This document shows positions 1 through 9,123 of a DNA stretch of 64,000 nt, piece by piece. The stretch is from assembly GCF_002155695.1 (NCBI RefSeq), contig NZ_MUYJ01000012.1:59780-123779 (forward strand). The letters run 5' to 3'. Origin of the DNA: Erythrobacter tepidarius. GTDB taxonomy: Bacteria; Pseudomonadota; Alphaproteobacteria; Sphingomonadales; Sphingomonadaceae. A model generated the notes under the pieces. That model ran no database searches. It was given only the letters and a program-made list of their open reading frames with translations, and was not told the DNA's origin. The position numbers and the translations under genes are program-made. The number at the start of each line of letters is the position of its first letter. The stretch's first letter is position 1.

Positions 1-1106
1 TTTCCGAGATCGATCACGACACCATCGCCTATCACTTCCACGAGCCGCTGGGTGTCGTGGGCCAGATCATCCCCTGGAATTTCCCGCTGCTGATGGCGGT
101 GTGGAAGCTCGCCCCGGCGCTGGCTGCGGGCAATTGCGTGGTGCTCAAGCCCGCCGAACAGACCCCGATGAGCATCATGATCCTGATGGAGTTGATTGCC
201 GATCTGCTGCCAGAAGGGGTCGTCAATGTCGTCAACGGCTTCGGCATCGAAGCGGGCAAGCCGCTCGCCACCAGCCCGCGCATCGCCAAGATCGCCTTCA
301 CGGGGGAAACCACCACCGGGCGGCTGATCATGCAATATGCTTCCGAAAACCTGATTCCCTGCACGCTCGAATTGGGCGGCAAGAGCCCCAACATCTTCTT
401 CGCCGACGTGATGCGCGAGGATGATGATTACCTCGACAAGGCGCTCGAAGGCTTCGCCATGTTCGCGCTCAATCAGGGCGAAGTCTGCACCTGCCCGAGC
501 CGCGCGCTGATCCATGAATCGATCTATGATCGCTTCATGGAAAAGGCAATTGCCCGGGTGAACGCGATCAAGCTGGGCAGCCCGCTCGATTTCGATACCA
601 TGATCGGCGCGCAGGCTTCCAACGATCAGCTGGAAAAGATCCTCAACTATATCGAGATTGGCAAGGGCGAGGGCGCCAAGGTGCTGACCGGCGGCAGCCG
701 TCACATCCATGAAGGCGAGCTGGCTGAAGGCTACTACGTCAAGCCGACAGTGCTGGAAGGCCACAACAAGATGCGCATCTTCCAGGAGGAAATCTTCGGC
801 CCCGTGCTGTCGGTAACCACCTTCAAGGACGATGCCGAGGCGCTCAGCATTGCCAACGATACGCTCTACGGCCTCGGCGCCGGGGTGTGGAGCCGCGATG
901 TCAACACCTGCTACCGCATCGGTCGGGCGATCGAGGCGGGCCGGGTGTGGACCAACTGTTACCACGCCTACCCGGCCCATGCGGCCTTCGGCGGCTACAA
1001 GCAGTCGGGGATCGGGCGCGAGAACCACCGCATGATGCTGGAACACTACCAGCAGACCAAGAACCTGCTGGTCAGCTACAGCCCCAAGGCACTGGGCTTC
1101 TTCTGA
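1..1106 (+). CDS. exaC: NAD-dependent aldehyde dehydrogenase, ExaC/AldB type (5' end cut by window)
   Basis: The gene enters from the left edge; the frame is open from base 3 and 367 residues are visible of roughly 500 usual for the family. It oxidises the aldehyde made by the PQQ alcohol dehydrogenase to the acid in the cytoplasm. Seen directly: the N-terminal family signature [11 protein letters not shown], the [10 protein letters not shown] glutamate loop, the catalytic cysteine in GEVCTCPSR (about base 485), the [13 protein letters not shown]-binding strand and the C-terminal end [10 protein letters not shown]. The CTCPSR form around the cysteine and the C-terminus match the ExaC/AldB acetaldehyde dehydrogenase group rather than betaine or succinate-semialdehyde enzymes. 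The DUF779 gene downstream is a usual companion of this group. The exact substrate is inferred from context. Confidence 0.9.
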   Translation, partial: SEIDHDTIAYHFHEPLGVVGQIIPWNFPLLMAVWKLAPALAAGNCVVLKPAEQTPMSIMILMELIADLLPEGVVNVVNGFGIEAGKPLATSPRIAKIAFTGETTTGRLIMQYASENLIPCTLELGGKSPNIFFADVMREDDDYLDKALEGFAMFALNQGEVCTCPSRALIHESIYDRFMEKAIARVNAIKLGSPLDFDTMIGAQASNDQLEKILNYIEIGKGEGAKVLTGGSRHIHEGELAEGYYVKPTVLEGHNKMRIFQEEIFGPVLSVTTFKDDAEALSIANDTLYGLGAGVWSRDVNTCYRIGRAIEAGRVWTNCYHAYPAHAAFGGYKQSGIGRENHRMMLEHYQQTKNLLVSYSPKALGFF

Positions 1107-1166
1107 CCATCCCGGCCGGAACTGCCTCTCGTTCAATCTCTCCCACCGGGCCGGTTCCGGTATCCC

Positions 1167-1199
1167 GCGGGGCGGATGGCTTGATGGTCACCGCCCCGC
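1167..1199 (+). terminator. GC-rich stem-loop between the aldehyde dehydrogenase and DUF779 genes
   Basis: Two perfect 9-bp arms (GCGGGGCGG at 1167-1175 and its complement at 1191-1199) flank a 15-base loop. The tract after it is only weakly T-rich (CTTGTC), so it may be an attenuator or partial terminator rather than a full stop. It ends about 25 bases before the DUF779 start. Confidence 0.45.
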
Positions 1200-1224
1200 C
1201 TTGTCGCTGACGGAGAGAAGCCTC

Positions 1225-1623
1225 ATGCCCAATCTCACCCCGCCTCCGCGCGTTCTTGCCACGCCTGAAGCGCAAAGCTGGATTGCGCGCCTCGCCGCCG
1301 TCCACGGCCCGCTGATGTTCCACCAGTCGGGCGGGTGCTGCGACGGGTCGGCGCCGATGTGCTTCGTGCGCGGCGAATTCCGGGTGGGCGGGCAGGACGT
1401 TCTGCTCGGGACGATCGCCGAGGACACCCCGGTGTGGATCGGTGCGCGGCAGTTCGAATACTGGCGCCATACTCAGGTGACGATCGATGTCGTGCCCGGG
1501 CGCGGTTCGGGCATGAGCCTCGAGGCGCCCGAAGGGGTGCGCTTCGTGATCCGCAGCCGGGTGTTCAGCGATGCCGAGGCGGCCTTGCTGGAGGCGGCCG
1601 GTCCACCGCCAACAGGTAGCTGA
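1225..1623 (+). CDS. DUF779 family protein
   Basis: A 132-residue protein of the DUF779 family, found next to acetaldehyde dehydrogenases in many proteobacteria; its biochemical role is not established. Recognisable segments are the HQSGGCCDGSAPMC stretch near residue 35, with paired cysteines that could bind a metal or form a disulfide, and QFEYWRHTQVTIDVVPGRG in the middle. I chose the ATG at 1225 because GGAGAG lies 7 bases upstream; a TTG at 1201 in the same frame would add eight residues but overlaps the stem-loop region and has no better ribosome site. It has no signal peptide, so it should be cytoplasmic with the dehydrogenase upstream. Confidence 0.85.
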   Translation: MPNLTPPPRVLATPEAQSWIARLAAVHGPLMFHQSGGCCDGSAPMCFVRGEFRVGGQDVLLGTIAEDTPVWIGARQFEYWRHTQVTIDVVPGRGSGMSLEAPEGVRFVIRSRVFSDAEAALLEAAGPPPTGS

Positions 1624-1637
1624 AAAGACTTGCCGCG

Positions 1638-2861
1638 ATGGTCATTCTCCAACATTATCACATCGGGAGGAAGGCCAAGCCTTCCTGGGAGACTTGGGAG
1701 AGACCATTGCACGCACCGCGCCCTTCGGTGGCAGGCGGTCTTGTCGTTGCAAGCTCGCACGCTGCATGTCCGGTCGAGGCCGTGGCCGATATCGCCCGCG
1801 CGATTGAGGGTCGGGCGCTGGCGGGCGGGGTAATCTTCTGTTCGAGCACCTATCCGCGCGAGGCGCTGGCCGGCGCGATCAGCGAGCAGCTCCGCCACAT
1901 CCCGCTTGCCGGATGCACCAGCGCAGGTGAGATCACCGGGCGCGGCTATGATGCCGACAGTCTGCTGCTGATCGGTTTCCCTGCCGAAAGCTTCACCTTC
2001 CGCGTGCTGCACGTCTCCGACATCGACAGTTTCGAGCCCGAGGAAGCGCGCCGCAGGGTTCGCCACCTTGCCGCCAATGCCCGACATGAAGCGGCGATCC
2101 TCGGCGCGAGTACTAGCCAGGTGGCGCTGTTTCTGGTCGATGGCCTGTCCCACCGCGAGGAACTGCTCACTATGACGGTGCAGGATGCGCTGGACGACAT
2201 TCCGCTGATCGGCGGTTCGAGCGGCGACGGGCTGCTGTTCAGCGAAACCGGGGTGCTGTGTGACGGGGCATTCCGATCAGGCACGGCGGCGATCGTCATG
2301 CTTGCCAGCGCGCGGCCGATGCAGGTCTATTCCGAATGCTATTACGAGCCCGGCCCGCTGCGCATGGTGGTGACCGCCGCCGATCCCGAGTGCCGGATCG
2401 TGTACGAGATCAACGCCGCGCCCGCGGCCGACGAATATCGCCGCCTTGCCGGTGCGCCCGGGGCGACGCTCGACGCGGCCTTCTTTGCCGCTCATCCGCC
2501 GATGGTGCGTGCCGGCGGCAGTTATCACGTGCGCGCGATCCAGACCGCCAATCCCGATGGCAGCCTGACCTTCTACGGCGCGGTTGACCGCGGGATCGTG
2601 CTGGCGGTGGGCGAGCCGGTTGACCGGTTGGCAAGGATGCAGGCCTTCTTCGCCCGACTGCGCGAAGAGTTCGGCGAGATCGACCATGTGCTGGGCTTTG
2701 ACTGCGTGCTCAACCGGATCGATGCGGAAAACCGCCAGATCGTGCGCAAGGTCTCCGATCTCTACGTCGAAAACCGGGTGACGGGGTTCAACACCTATGG
2801 TGAGCAGTTGCGCGCCGCGCATCTCAACCAGACCTTCAGCTGTCTGGTGATCGGCCGCTGA
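1638..2861 (+). CDS. FIST-domain small-ligand sensor protein
   Basis: A 407-residue protein with FIST N and FIST C domains, a module pair thought to bind small ligands and feed signal-transduction proteins. The N-terminal FIST half begins around residue 30 (GGLVVASSHAAC) and has the GCTSAGEI segment; the C-terminal half includes FYGAVDRGIVLAVGEPVD and ends NTYGEQLRAAHLNQTFS, a typical FIST_C finish. The stop overlaps the start of the next gene (TGATG at 2859-2863), so it is translationally coupled to the hybrid kinase. In Pseudomonas ethanol-oxidation regulation, a FIST gene sits beside the ErcS' kinase in the same way; I infer the same role here. No clear ribosome site precedes the ATG at 1638, so the first 25-30 residues are uncertain. 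Confidence 0.85.
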   Translation: MVILQHYHIGRKAKPSWETWERPLHAPRPSVAGGLVVASSHAACPVEAVADIARAIEGRALAGGVIFCSSTYPREALAGAISEQLRHIPLAGCTSAGEITGRGYDADSLLLIGFPAESFTFRVLHVSDIDSFEPEEARRRVRHLAANARHEAAILGASTSQVALFLVDGLSHREELLTMTVQDALDDIPLIGGSSGDGLLFSETGVLCDGAFRSGTAAIVMLASARPMQVYSECYYEPGPLRMVVTAADPECRIVYEINAAPAADEYRRLAGAPGATLDAAFFAAHPPMVRAGGSYHVRAIQTANPDGSLTFYGAVDRGIVLAVGEPVDRLARMQAFFARLREEFGEIDHVLGFDCVLNRIDAENRQIVRKVSDLYVENRVTGFNTYGEQLRAAHLNQTFSCLVIGR

Positions 2862-5059
2862 TGTCTGCGGCGCTCGAAGCGGACGAAGTCGCCCGGCTGA
2901 AGGAGCAAGTCCGCAAGCTCGAAGCAATCAACGCCGCGCTGATGGACCGGATCGAGCGCGCCAGCGATCTGCAAAGCGGGGCGTTTTCGATGTTCGAGAA
3001 CGCCATCACGCTGGAGGCCATGGTTCGCAGCCGCACCACCGAGCTGGAAGAGGCGTTGGTCCAGCTGGCATCGGTCAACGCCCGGATCGAGGCCGCCCGT
3101 AAGGATGCCGATTCCGCCCGCGCGCGGCTGCGCGACGCGATCGAGTCCCTGTCGGACGGCTTTGTCCTGTTCGATGCCGAAGACCGGCTGGTGATGTGCA
3201 ACACCGCCTTTCTTGACATCTGGCCCGAATTTCGCCCGGTCGTCGATCAGCGTCCCAGCTTTGCCGAACTGGTCGATCTGCTTGCCGGGCACGGCTCCAC
3301 CATCGGTTCGCTGGTTGCGCCTGAACGCTGGAAGCAGGAACGTCTCGCCCGCCACCGGAATGCCGGCGCGCACGTGCAGATGCTGGCTGACGGGCGCTGG
3401 CTACAGATCAACGAGCTGCGCACCAGCGAAGGCGGTATCGTCGGCATCTATACCGACATCACCAGCGTCAAGGCCGCCGATGCCCGCCAGCGCGCGCGCG
3501 AACTGGCCGAGCGCAACCTCGCGCTGCAATCGACGCTCGACACCCTGTCGGAAGGCGCGTGCCTGTTCGGACCCAACGGCCAGCTGCAGGCCTGGAACGA
3601 CGAGCTGGCCAATATGCTCAGGATCAACCGCGAGGTATCGGCCAGCATCGGCACGCACGAGGCCTTCGTGGCCCATTGCATCGAACGCTGCGCACTCGAT
3701 CGGCCGCAGGCGATCGAGTGGCGCGAGGGTCAGGGTCCGCGGATTTCCACCGAATGCCGGCTGGGCAACCGCAACTTCGTGATCCGTTCGGTGACGCTCG
3801 CGACGGGCGGCATGGCCTTTGCCTTCGACGATGTGACCGACCGCATCCGCTTCCAGCAATCCATGACCGAAGTCGCCGAGAATCTCGAACGCGCAGTCCA
3901 TGCGCGCACCGCCGAACTGGTCGAGGTCAATCGCCAGCTGGCCGAGGCCAAAGACGAGGCGGATCGCGCCAATCTGTCCAAGACCCGCTTCCTCGCCGCG
4001 GCGAGCCATGATCTGCTGCAACCGCTCAACGCCGCGCGGCTGTTCGTCTCGGCGCTGCAAGAAAAGCGGCTGGCGGCGAGCACCCGGGGGCTGGTGGAGC
4101 AGACCTCGATCGCTCTGGATTCGGTCGAGCAACTGCTCGAAGCCCTGTTCGAGATTTCGCGGCTCGATGCCGGCGCGATCCAGCCGGAGATCCGGCCTAT
4201 TGCGCTGGATCGCATCCTGTCCGCGCTCAGGGTCGAATTCGCGCCGCTGGCGCGCTCGCGCGGGCTTGCCTTTGCGGTTCCGGAAACCGACCTGTTCGTT
4301 GCCAGTGATGCCCAGATGCTGCGGCGCATATTGCAGAACCTGGTGTCGAACGCGATCCGCTATACCACCGAGGGCAGCGTTTCTGTCACCGCCGAGCGCG
4401 AGGGTGAGATGGTAACGGTGGCGGTTCGTGATACGGGGCCGGGCATTCCCGTGCACGAGCAGCCCCGTGTCTTCGAGGAATTCCGGCGGCTCGATGCGAC
4501 GCGCAAGGTGCCCGGCCACGGGCTCGGCCTTGCGATCGTGCAGCGCAGCTGCGCCAAGCTGGGGCACAGCGTAGCGCTGGAATCGGTGCAGGGGTTGGGC
4601 TCGACCTTCTCCGTCACGATGCCCGCCGCCCGTCCCGAAATGGCCGCGCTGCCTGCTGATCCCTCGCGCAAGGACAAGCCGGCGGGCGCAAGCGGCGCGA
4701 TCCTCGTGATCGACAATGACCAGACGATCCTGGCAGGTATGCGCGCCCTGCTGGAAAACTGGGGGCATACCGCGATCACCGCGGTCGATCCCGATCATCC
4801 CGATGTGCGCGCCGCGGCCGAGAGCGGGCTATCGCTGTTGCTGGCCGATTATCATCTCGAGGACGGTCTCACCGGGGATGTCGCGGTGGCCAAAGTGCGG
4901 GCGCTCCACCGTGGCGATCTGCCGGCCGCCATCCTCACGGCCGATCGCAGCGAGGAAGTGCGCGCCAGTCTGGCCGCGGCGGGGCTGCCGGTGCTTAGCA
5001 AGCCGGTCAAGCCGGCCCAGCTGCGCGCCTTGCTGCGCCAGATTGCCGGTACGGCCTAG
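2861..5059 (+). CDS. PAS-domain hybrid sensor histidine kinase
   Basis: A 732-residue cytoplasmic hybrid kinase. Order: coiled-coil N-terminus (residues 1-90), PAS-like domain (about 95-200), a second PAS-like domain (about 215-325), a coiled linker, a histidine-kinase core with H-box ASHDLLQPLNAARLF (about 385), N-box LQNLVSNAIRYT, G1 DTGPGIP and G2 GHGLGLAI, then a receiver domain from about 612 with phospho-acceptor Asp in LLADYHLEDG and the conserved Lys in SKPVKP. There are no membrane segments, so it senses an internal signal, plausibly through the FIST protein whose stop overlaps its start. It belongs to the NahK/ErcS'-like group that controls quinoprotein ethanol oxidation in Pseudomonas (family knowledge). 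The likely partner regulator is the convergent LuxR-type gene, which overlaps it by 4 bases. Confidence 0.88.
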   Translation: MSAALEADEVARLKEQVRKLEAINAALMDRIERASDLQSGAFSMFENAITLEAMVRSRTTELEEALVQLASVNARIEAARKDADSARARLRDAIESLSDGFVLFDAEDRLVMCNTAFLDIWPEFRPVVDQRPSFAELVDLLAGHGSTIGSLVAPERWKQERLARHRNAGAHVQMLADGRWLQINELRTSEGGIVGIYTDITSVKAADARQRARELAERNLALQSTLDTLSEGACLFGPNGQLQAWNDELANMLRINREVSASIGTHEAFVAHCIERCALDRPQAIEWREGQGPRISTECRLGNRNFVIRSVTLATGGMAFAFDDVTDRIRFQQSMTEVAENLERAVHARTAELVEVNRQLAEAKDEADRANLSKTRFLAAASHDLLQPLNAARLFVSALQEKRLAASTRGLVEQTSIALDSVEQLLEALFEISRLDAGAIQPEIRPIALDRILSALRVEFAPLARSRGLAFAVPETDLFVASDAQMLRRILQNLVSNAIRYTTEGSVSVTAEREGEMVTVAVRDTGPGIPVHEQPRVFEEFRRLDATRKVPGHGLGLAIVQRSCAKLGHSVALESVQGLGSTFSVTMPAARPEMAALPADPSRKDKPAGASGAILVIDNDQTILAGMRALLENWGHTAITAVDPDHPDVRAAAESGLSLLLADYHLEDGLTGDVAVAKVRALHRGDLPAAILTADRSEEVRASLAAAGLPVLSKPVKPAQLRALLRQIAGTA

Positions 5060-5709
5060 CCTTCGAACCCGACCCTGTTGGCAAGGATCACCGCCTGTGT
5101 GCGGCTGAAGACGTTCAGTTTGCACAGGATTGCCGAGACGTGCGCCTTGACGGTCGTCATCGAGATATCGAGCTCGTGCGCGATCTGCTTGTTCAGCCGC
5201 CCGGCCACCAAATGGCCCAGCACCACCCGTTGCTGCGGCGTGAGGCTGTCGATCAGCTTGCGAATCTTCTCGTCTTCTTCATCCGCGGCGGGATCGCTCT
5301 GGATTTCGTCGGGGATATAGATCTCGCCCATCAACACCTGCCCGATGGCATCGAGAATCCTCGCGCGGTCGAGCGTCTTGGGCAGGAACCCGGCTGCGCC
5401 GGCCGCCAGCGCATCGCGCACCGTCGCCCGGTCGTAGGAGCCCGATACCATCACCACCGGAAGGCTTGGAAAATCGGCGCGCAGCTGTTCGAGCGCGGAA
5501 AAGCGCGAGGCGCCGGGAATGTTGAGATCGAGCAGCACCAGATCTGTATCGGGCATGTCCTCAAGCTGGCCGAGAGCCTCGGCAAAGCTGCCCGCCTCGG
5601 CGATGGTGCAGGCGGGAAAGGCCGATGAGAGGATCGCGCGCAGGCCATCGCGGATCAACCCGTGATCATCGACGATCAGGACGCTGTCCAGCGTTGCGGC
5701 GTAGGTCAT
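5056..5709 (-). CDS. LuxR/NarL-type response regulator (ErbR/AgmR/ExaE-like)
   Basis: A 217-residue two-domain regulator. The receiver spans about residues 8-125, with the acidic pair in LIVDDHG, the phospho-acceptor in LVLLDLNIPG, the Ser switch in VVMVSGS and the Lys in LPKT. The C-terminal helix-turn-helix runs from SLTPQQRVVLGHLVAGRLNK to the recognition helix ISMTTVKAHVSAIL. It is convergent with, and overlaps, the hybrid kinase gene and is followed at its 5' side by the alcohol dehydrogenase gene, so it is the natural candidate for the factor that activates this locus. Its family includes ErbR/AgmR and ExaE, activators of quinoprotein alcohol oxidation in Pseudomonas. The assignment to the repeated upstream motif in this window is my inference. 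Confidence 0.88.
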   Translation of the reverse strand: MTYAATLDSVLIVDDHGLIRDGLRAILSSAFPACTIAEAGSFAEALGQLEDMPDTDLVLLDLNIPGASRFSALEQLRADFPSLPVVMVSGSYDRATVRDALAAGAAGFLPKTLDRARILDAIGQVLMGEIYIPDEIQSDPAADEEDEKIRKLIDSLTPQQRVVLGHLVAGRLNKQIAHELDISMTTVKAHVSAILCKLNVFSRTQAVILANRVGFEG

Positions 5710-5732
5710 GGCGGTGTCCTAGCGCGATGGTC

Positions 5733-5774
5733 GGCAGAGAGAAAGACGGGCGAAGCACGCTCGCTCCGCCCGTC
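5733..5774 (-). terminator. Intrinsic terminator after the PQQ alcohol dehydrogenase
   Basis: On the minus strand an 8-bp perfect stem (GACGGGCG, arms at 5767-5774 and 5745-5752) is followed by a T/C-rich tract (complement of 5733-5744). It lies just past the dehydrogenase stop at 5786 and before the response regulator start at 5709, so the two minus-strand genes are probably separate transcripts. Confidence 0.7.
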
Positions 5775-5785
5775 CTTGTGTCCGC

Positions 5786-7531
5786 TTACTTGGCCAACTT
5801 GAACACCCAGAGCGATCCGCCCTGACTGATTTCCTTGAAGGTCTTGGCGACCTCGCCGCCCCACAGCGGCACCGCACCACCCCAGCCGGACATGACCGCG
5901 ATATATTGCTCGCCGTCCATCTCCCAGGTGACCGGCGATCCAACCACGCCGGAGCCGGTCTGAAATTTCCACAATTCCTCGCCGGTGCGCGCGTCGAAGG
6001 CCTTGAGATAGCCTTCCGGCGTGCCGGTGAAGACCAGGTTCCCGCGGGTCGTCAGAACGCCGCCCCACAACGGGGCCTTGTTCTTGTATTCCCACTTGAT
6101 CTGGCCGGTCTTGGGATCGATCGCACGCAGCGCGCCGATGTGGTCTTCGGCGATCGGCTTGATGGTGAAACCTGCGCCAAGGTAGGCTGCCCCTTTCTTG
6201 TAGGCGATCGGTTCGTTCCAGATGTCCATTCCCCAGTCGTTGGAAGGAACGTAGAACAACCCGGTGTCGGGCGAATAGGCCATCGGCATCCAGTTCTTGC
6301 CGCCCAGAAAGGACGGCACGGCGAACACCGACTTGCCCTTTTCCGCCGTGCCTGGGGCACCGGGGCGGTTGTCATCATTATAGACCGGACGCCCAGTCTT
6401 GAGATCGATCTTGCTCGCCCAGGTCGGTTGCATCACGAAGGGCGTGGCATTCATCAACTTGCCGTTGGTTCGATCAAGCACATAGAAGAAGCCATTGCGG
6501 TCAGCCTTGGCACCGAGCTTCATTTTCTTGCCCTTGAACTCGGCATCGAAGGGGATGAATTCGTTCACCCCGTCGAAGTCCCAGCCGTCGTGCGGGGTGG
6601 TCTGGTAATGCCACTTGATCACGCCGGTGGCCGGATCGATCGCAAGGGTCGAGGAGGTGTAGAGATTGTCGCCCTTGCGCAGGTGGCTGTTCCAAGGGGC
6701 GGGGTTGCCGGTGCCGAAGAAGACGAGGTTGGTGTCGGGATCATAGGTGCCGCCGAGCCAGGTCGCCCCGCCGCCGGTTATCCACATATCGCCTTCCCAG
6801 GTGGCATTGGTCTTGCCGGTGATGCCGTTTTCTTTCCCGTTCAAGGTGCCCATGTGACCCTCGATCACGGGGCGCGTCCACACCAGTTCGCCGGTTTCGA
6901 CATTGCGCGCCTGCACTTCGCCGACGATGCCGAATTCGCCGCCCGAATTGCCGGTGATGACGAGGTTGTTGACGATGATCGGCGCGGCGGTGGCGGAATA
7001 GCCAGCCTTGTAATCGGCGATCATCTTGTTCCAGATCACCTTGCCGGTCTTGCGGTTGAGAGCGACCAGGCGCGCGTCGAGCGTCGCGAAAATCACCTTG
7101 TTGCCATGGATCGCCGCCCCGCGGTTGACCACGTCGCAGCAGGGCATGATGCCGTCGGGCAGGCGGTGGTTGTATTCCCACAGCTTCTCGCCGGTGCGCG
7201 CATCGAAGGCGAACATCCGCGAATAGGAGCCGGTGACGTAGATCACCCCATCATAGACGATCGGCTGCGCTTCCTGCCCGCGCTGCTTTTCCCCGCCCAG
7301 AGAGGCGGCGAAGGCCGGCACCAGCCTCGCCACGGTTTCGGTATTGATCTTGTCGAGCGGGCTGAAGCGGTGCTGCTGCGGCCCCAGGCCATAGGTCAGC
7401 ACGTCGCCAGTGCTCACGGCATCGTTCAGCAGCTGGTCCATCGACGGCCCGTCCTCGGCAATGGCCGGAGCCGTCAGCGCGATACCCGCAAGCGCGACAC
7501 TGGTCGCCAGAATGTTTCTCAAGCCCTTCAT
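5786..7531 (-). CDS. PQQ-dependent alcohol dehydrogenase, predicted lanthanide type
   Basis: A periplasmic quinoprotein of 581 residues that oxidises alcohols and passes electrons to a soluble cytochrome c. It has a signal peptide ending APAIA near residue 25, then an eight-bladed propeller with repeated tryptophan motifs such as [24 protein letters not shown] and [12 protein letters not shown]. The vicinal cysteine pair in MPCCDVV (about residue 130) is the hallmark of PQQ alcohol dehydrogenases. The metal-site segment [13 protein letters not shown] (about residue 317) has the catalytic Asp plus a second Asp two residues on; in XoxF and PedH that extra Asp binds a lanthanide, while calcium enzymes have Ala or Ser there. 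No haem domain is fused. The ATG at 7531 is chosen over 7534 because the GGAGG at 7537-7541 is then 5 bases away. Confidence 0.92.
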   Translation of the reverse strand: MKGLRNILATSVALAGIALTAPAIAEDGPSMDQLLNDAVSTGDVLTYGLGPQQHRFSPLDKINTETVARLVPAFAASLGGEKQRGQEAQPIVYDGVIYVTGSYSRMFAFDARTGEKLWEYNHRLPDGIMPCCDVVNRGAAIHGNKVIFATLDARLVALNRKTGKVIWNKMIADYKAGYSATAAPIIVNNLVITGNSGGEFGIVGEVQARNVETGELVWTRPVIEGHMGTLNGKENGITGKTNATWEGDMWITGGGATWLGGTYDPDTNLVFFGTGNPAPWNSHLRKGDNLYTSSTLAIDPATGVIKWHYQTTPHDGWDFDGVNEFIPFDAEFKGKKMKLGAKADRNGFFYVLDRTNGKLMNATPFVMQPTWASKIDLKTGRPVYNDDNRPGAPGTAEKGKSVFAVPSFLGGKNWMPMAYSPDTGLFYVPSNDWGMDIWNEPIAYKKGAAYLGAGFTIKPIAEDHIGALRAIDPKTGQIKWEYKNKAPLWGGVLTTRGNLVFTGTPEGYLKAFDARTGEELWKFQTGSGVVGSPVTWEMDGEQYIAVMSGWGGAVPLWGGEVAKTFKEISQGGSLWVFKLAK

Positions 7532-7636
7532 CATACCCTCCTCGTTGCGTTCTTGTCCCCGGCCGGCCGCCACGGGCTGCTGGCGGGTCACGTTCCCCTT
7601 CAGGCAAGATGAAACTAGATCGCATGTCAGGGGCAA

Positions 7637-7652
7637 CAATTGCACCTTGGAA
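7637..7652 (-). promoter_or_regulatory. Candidate regulator site upstream of the alcohol dehydrogenase
   Basis: Minus-strand TTCCAAGGTGCAATTG, 106-121 bases before the dehydrogenase start, in the 137-base gap after the binding-protein gene. It is one of five similar sites in the alcohol-oxidation region (others at 9070, 12519, 14189 and 15988), all in the same orientation as the gene they precede. Confidence 0.45.
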
Positions 7653-7668
7653 CTAGGCACGACCCGTC

Positions 7669-8541
7669 TCAGCCGATTGCCTGCGTCGCGGCAGCGGGCC
7701 GCCATGTGACGCCATGCCGGGCGAACAGCGCCGCCATCCGGCCATCACTGGCCATCGCCGCGACAATCTCTTCGACCGCAAAGCCGAGGCTGCGGCTGTC
7801 CTCGCGCACTGCCATGCCGATGTCCCAGCCGGCCGAGGGGATCATCGGCAGCGGGCTCTTGCGCAGCCGCGCCCCGCTGTCGGCCCGCTCAGCGAGAGAT
7901 GCCTCGATCTGCGCGCGGGTGGCGACCGCCATCTCGGCCTCGCCGTCATGGACTGCGAGAGCCGCGGCATAGCCGGTGGGGTAATGCCGGACATCGCCGC
8001 GCAGGATCCCGCCGAATCCACCGACGAGGTAGAAATCGGGGATCGAATCGAGCTCGGCTGCGATCTGGCTGCCCACGAAGCGCTGCGGCGGCTGATCGCA
8101 GTCGCGCGTTTGGGCAGAGCACAGCCCGGTGAATTCCTCGCGGTAATAGGGGGCAACGAACACCACCTGATCCTCGCGCGCGGCCAATTGCATATCGAAC
8201 GGCACGTGCAGCATCAGATCGCAGCGCCGGAAGCCCAGCAGCCCGCCGCGCCAGATCACGTTGCGCAGATCATCCGAGAGGTCTTCATCGGCGGTGAACA
8301 GCGCGATTTCGGATTTCACGCCAAGCTGTTCGGCAATCGCCATGGCAAGATCGACGTCGATCCCGGCGGGCGTCCCGTCCCTATCCCATGACCAGGGGCG
8401 GTTGTCGGCGTAGAGTCCGACGCGCAGCACACCCAGCTCCTTGACGCGGGCCAGCGGCGCAGCACCCAGCGGGCTGCCGATCAACGCCGTGCAGCCCACC
8501 CCCATCGCCCCGGCAAGGAAGCCCCTGCGCGTGAAGGACAT
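7669..8541 (-). CDS. Quinoprotein-associated periplasmic binding protein (XoxJ/MxaJ-like)
   Basis: A 290-residue solute-binding protein of the family 3 fold. The N-terminus [14 protein letters not shown] is a twin-arginine-type signal; the mature part begins with [16 protein letters not shown] and [15 protein letters not shown], which are standard for this fold. Proteins of this type encoded beside PQQ dehydrogenases (MxaJ, XoxJ, and the quinoprotein-associated group) are thought to help maturation of the dehydrogenase rather than feed an ABC transporter; no permease or ATPase gene is nearby, which fits. It starts 2 bases after the PedF stop and is followed by the dehydrogenase, so all three probably form one minus-strand unit with an extra promoter before the dehydrogenase. 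The exact subgroup is not certain. Confidence 0.85.
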   Translation of the reverse strand: MSFTRRGFLAGAMGVGCTALIGSPLGAAPLARVKELGVLRVGLYADNRPWSWDRDGTPAGIDVDLAMAIAEQLGVKSEIALFTADEDLSDDLRNVIWRGGLLGFRRCDLMLHVPFDMQLAAREDQVVFVAPYYREEFTGLCSAQTRDCDQPPQRFVGSQIAAELDSIPDFYLVGGFGGILRGDVRHYPTGYAAALAVHDGEAEMAVATRAQIEASLAERADSGARLRKSPLPMIPSAGWDIGMAVREDSRSLGFAVEEIVAAMASDGRMAALFARHGVTWRPAAATQAIG

Positions 8542-8543
8542 GG

Positions 8544-8978
8544 CTATTCTTCGGTGTACTTGGTTTCGAGGTAGGCGCGGATCGCCCAGCCGGCCTTCTG
8601 GCCCAGCACTTCACCGAATGGCGGCATGTAAACCTTGCCGTCATGGCTCGATCCGTTGCGGAAGCGCTCCATGAACCACTGATCCCCGGCCTCGCCGAGT
8701 TCGAGATAACGCAGGTCGGGCGCGATACCGCCGGAAATTGCGTCAAGCCCGTGGCAGCGCGCGCAGTTCTGGTTGTAGGCCGAGGTGCCGATCTCGATCG
8801 CGCGGGCGTTGCCGCTGTAGGGGTTCTTCTCCAGCCAGGCCTCGCCGATGTCGGGCAGGTCGGACGTGTCGACCGCCTGTGGCGTCACGTCGCCATGCGC
8901 CATGATCTGCGGCCCGGCGGTCATCGCCAGCGCTCCAATCGCCGCGCCCAGCAGAATGCGTCCGGTGGTGGTGCTCAT
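8544..8978 (-). CDS. pedF: Cytochrome c-550 PedF, electron acceptor for the PQQ dehydrogenase
   Basis: A 144-residue secreted monohaem cytochrome c. It has a signal peptide ending near IMAHG, a CARCH haem site in AYNQNCARCHGLDAISGG, the adjacent GIAPDLRYL segment, and a methionine ligand in KVYMPPFGEVL. This set matches the PedF/ExaB cytochrome c-550 family, which takes electrons from PQQ ethanol dehydrogenases in the periplasm. It is the first gene of the minus-strand run PedF, binding protein, dehydrogenase. A candidate regulator site lies 92 bases upstream. Confidence 0.93.
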   Translation of the reverse strand: MSTTTGRILLGAAIGALAMTAGPQIMAHGDVTPQAVDTSDLPDIGEAWLEKNPYSGNARAIEIGTSAYNQNCARCHGLDAISGGIAPDLRYLELGEAGDQWFMERFRNGSSHDGKVYMPPFGEVLGQKAGWAIRAYLETKYTEE

Positions 8979-9069
8979 GTCCTTGGCCCTCTCGCTTCAA
9001 GGGTGCGACGCCGGTTATGCACGGCGGCATTCTCCCTTGCGATCAGATTACGCCTAAGTGGCCGATTCC

Positions 9070-9085
9070 CCATAGCACTTTGGTA
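9070..9085 (-). promoter_or_regulatory. Candidate regulator site between pedF and the beta-propeller gene
   Basis: Minus-strand TACCAAAGTGCTATGG in the 145-base gap between the divergent genes pedF and the beta-propeller gene. It is oriented toward pedF, starting 92 bases before its start codon, and matches the sites at 7637 and 12519 most closely. Confidence 0.45.
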
Positions 9086-9123
9086 CTATCGGCAGGCAGC
9101 GCGGGTTCTGCAAAGTGTGGGAA

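Noticed and set aside
5906..7612. 568-residue open frame opposite the PQQ dehydrogenase gene
   Set aside because: It is the antisense shadow of a well-recognised quinoprotein; no domain, ribosome site or start context supports it. High GC gives long antisense frames throughout the window.
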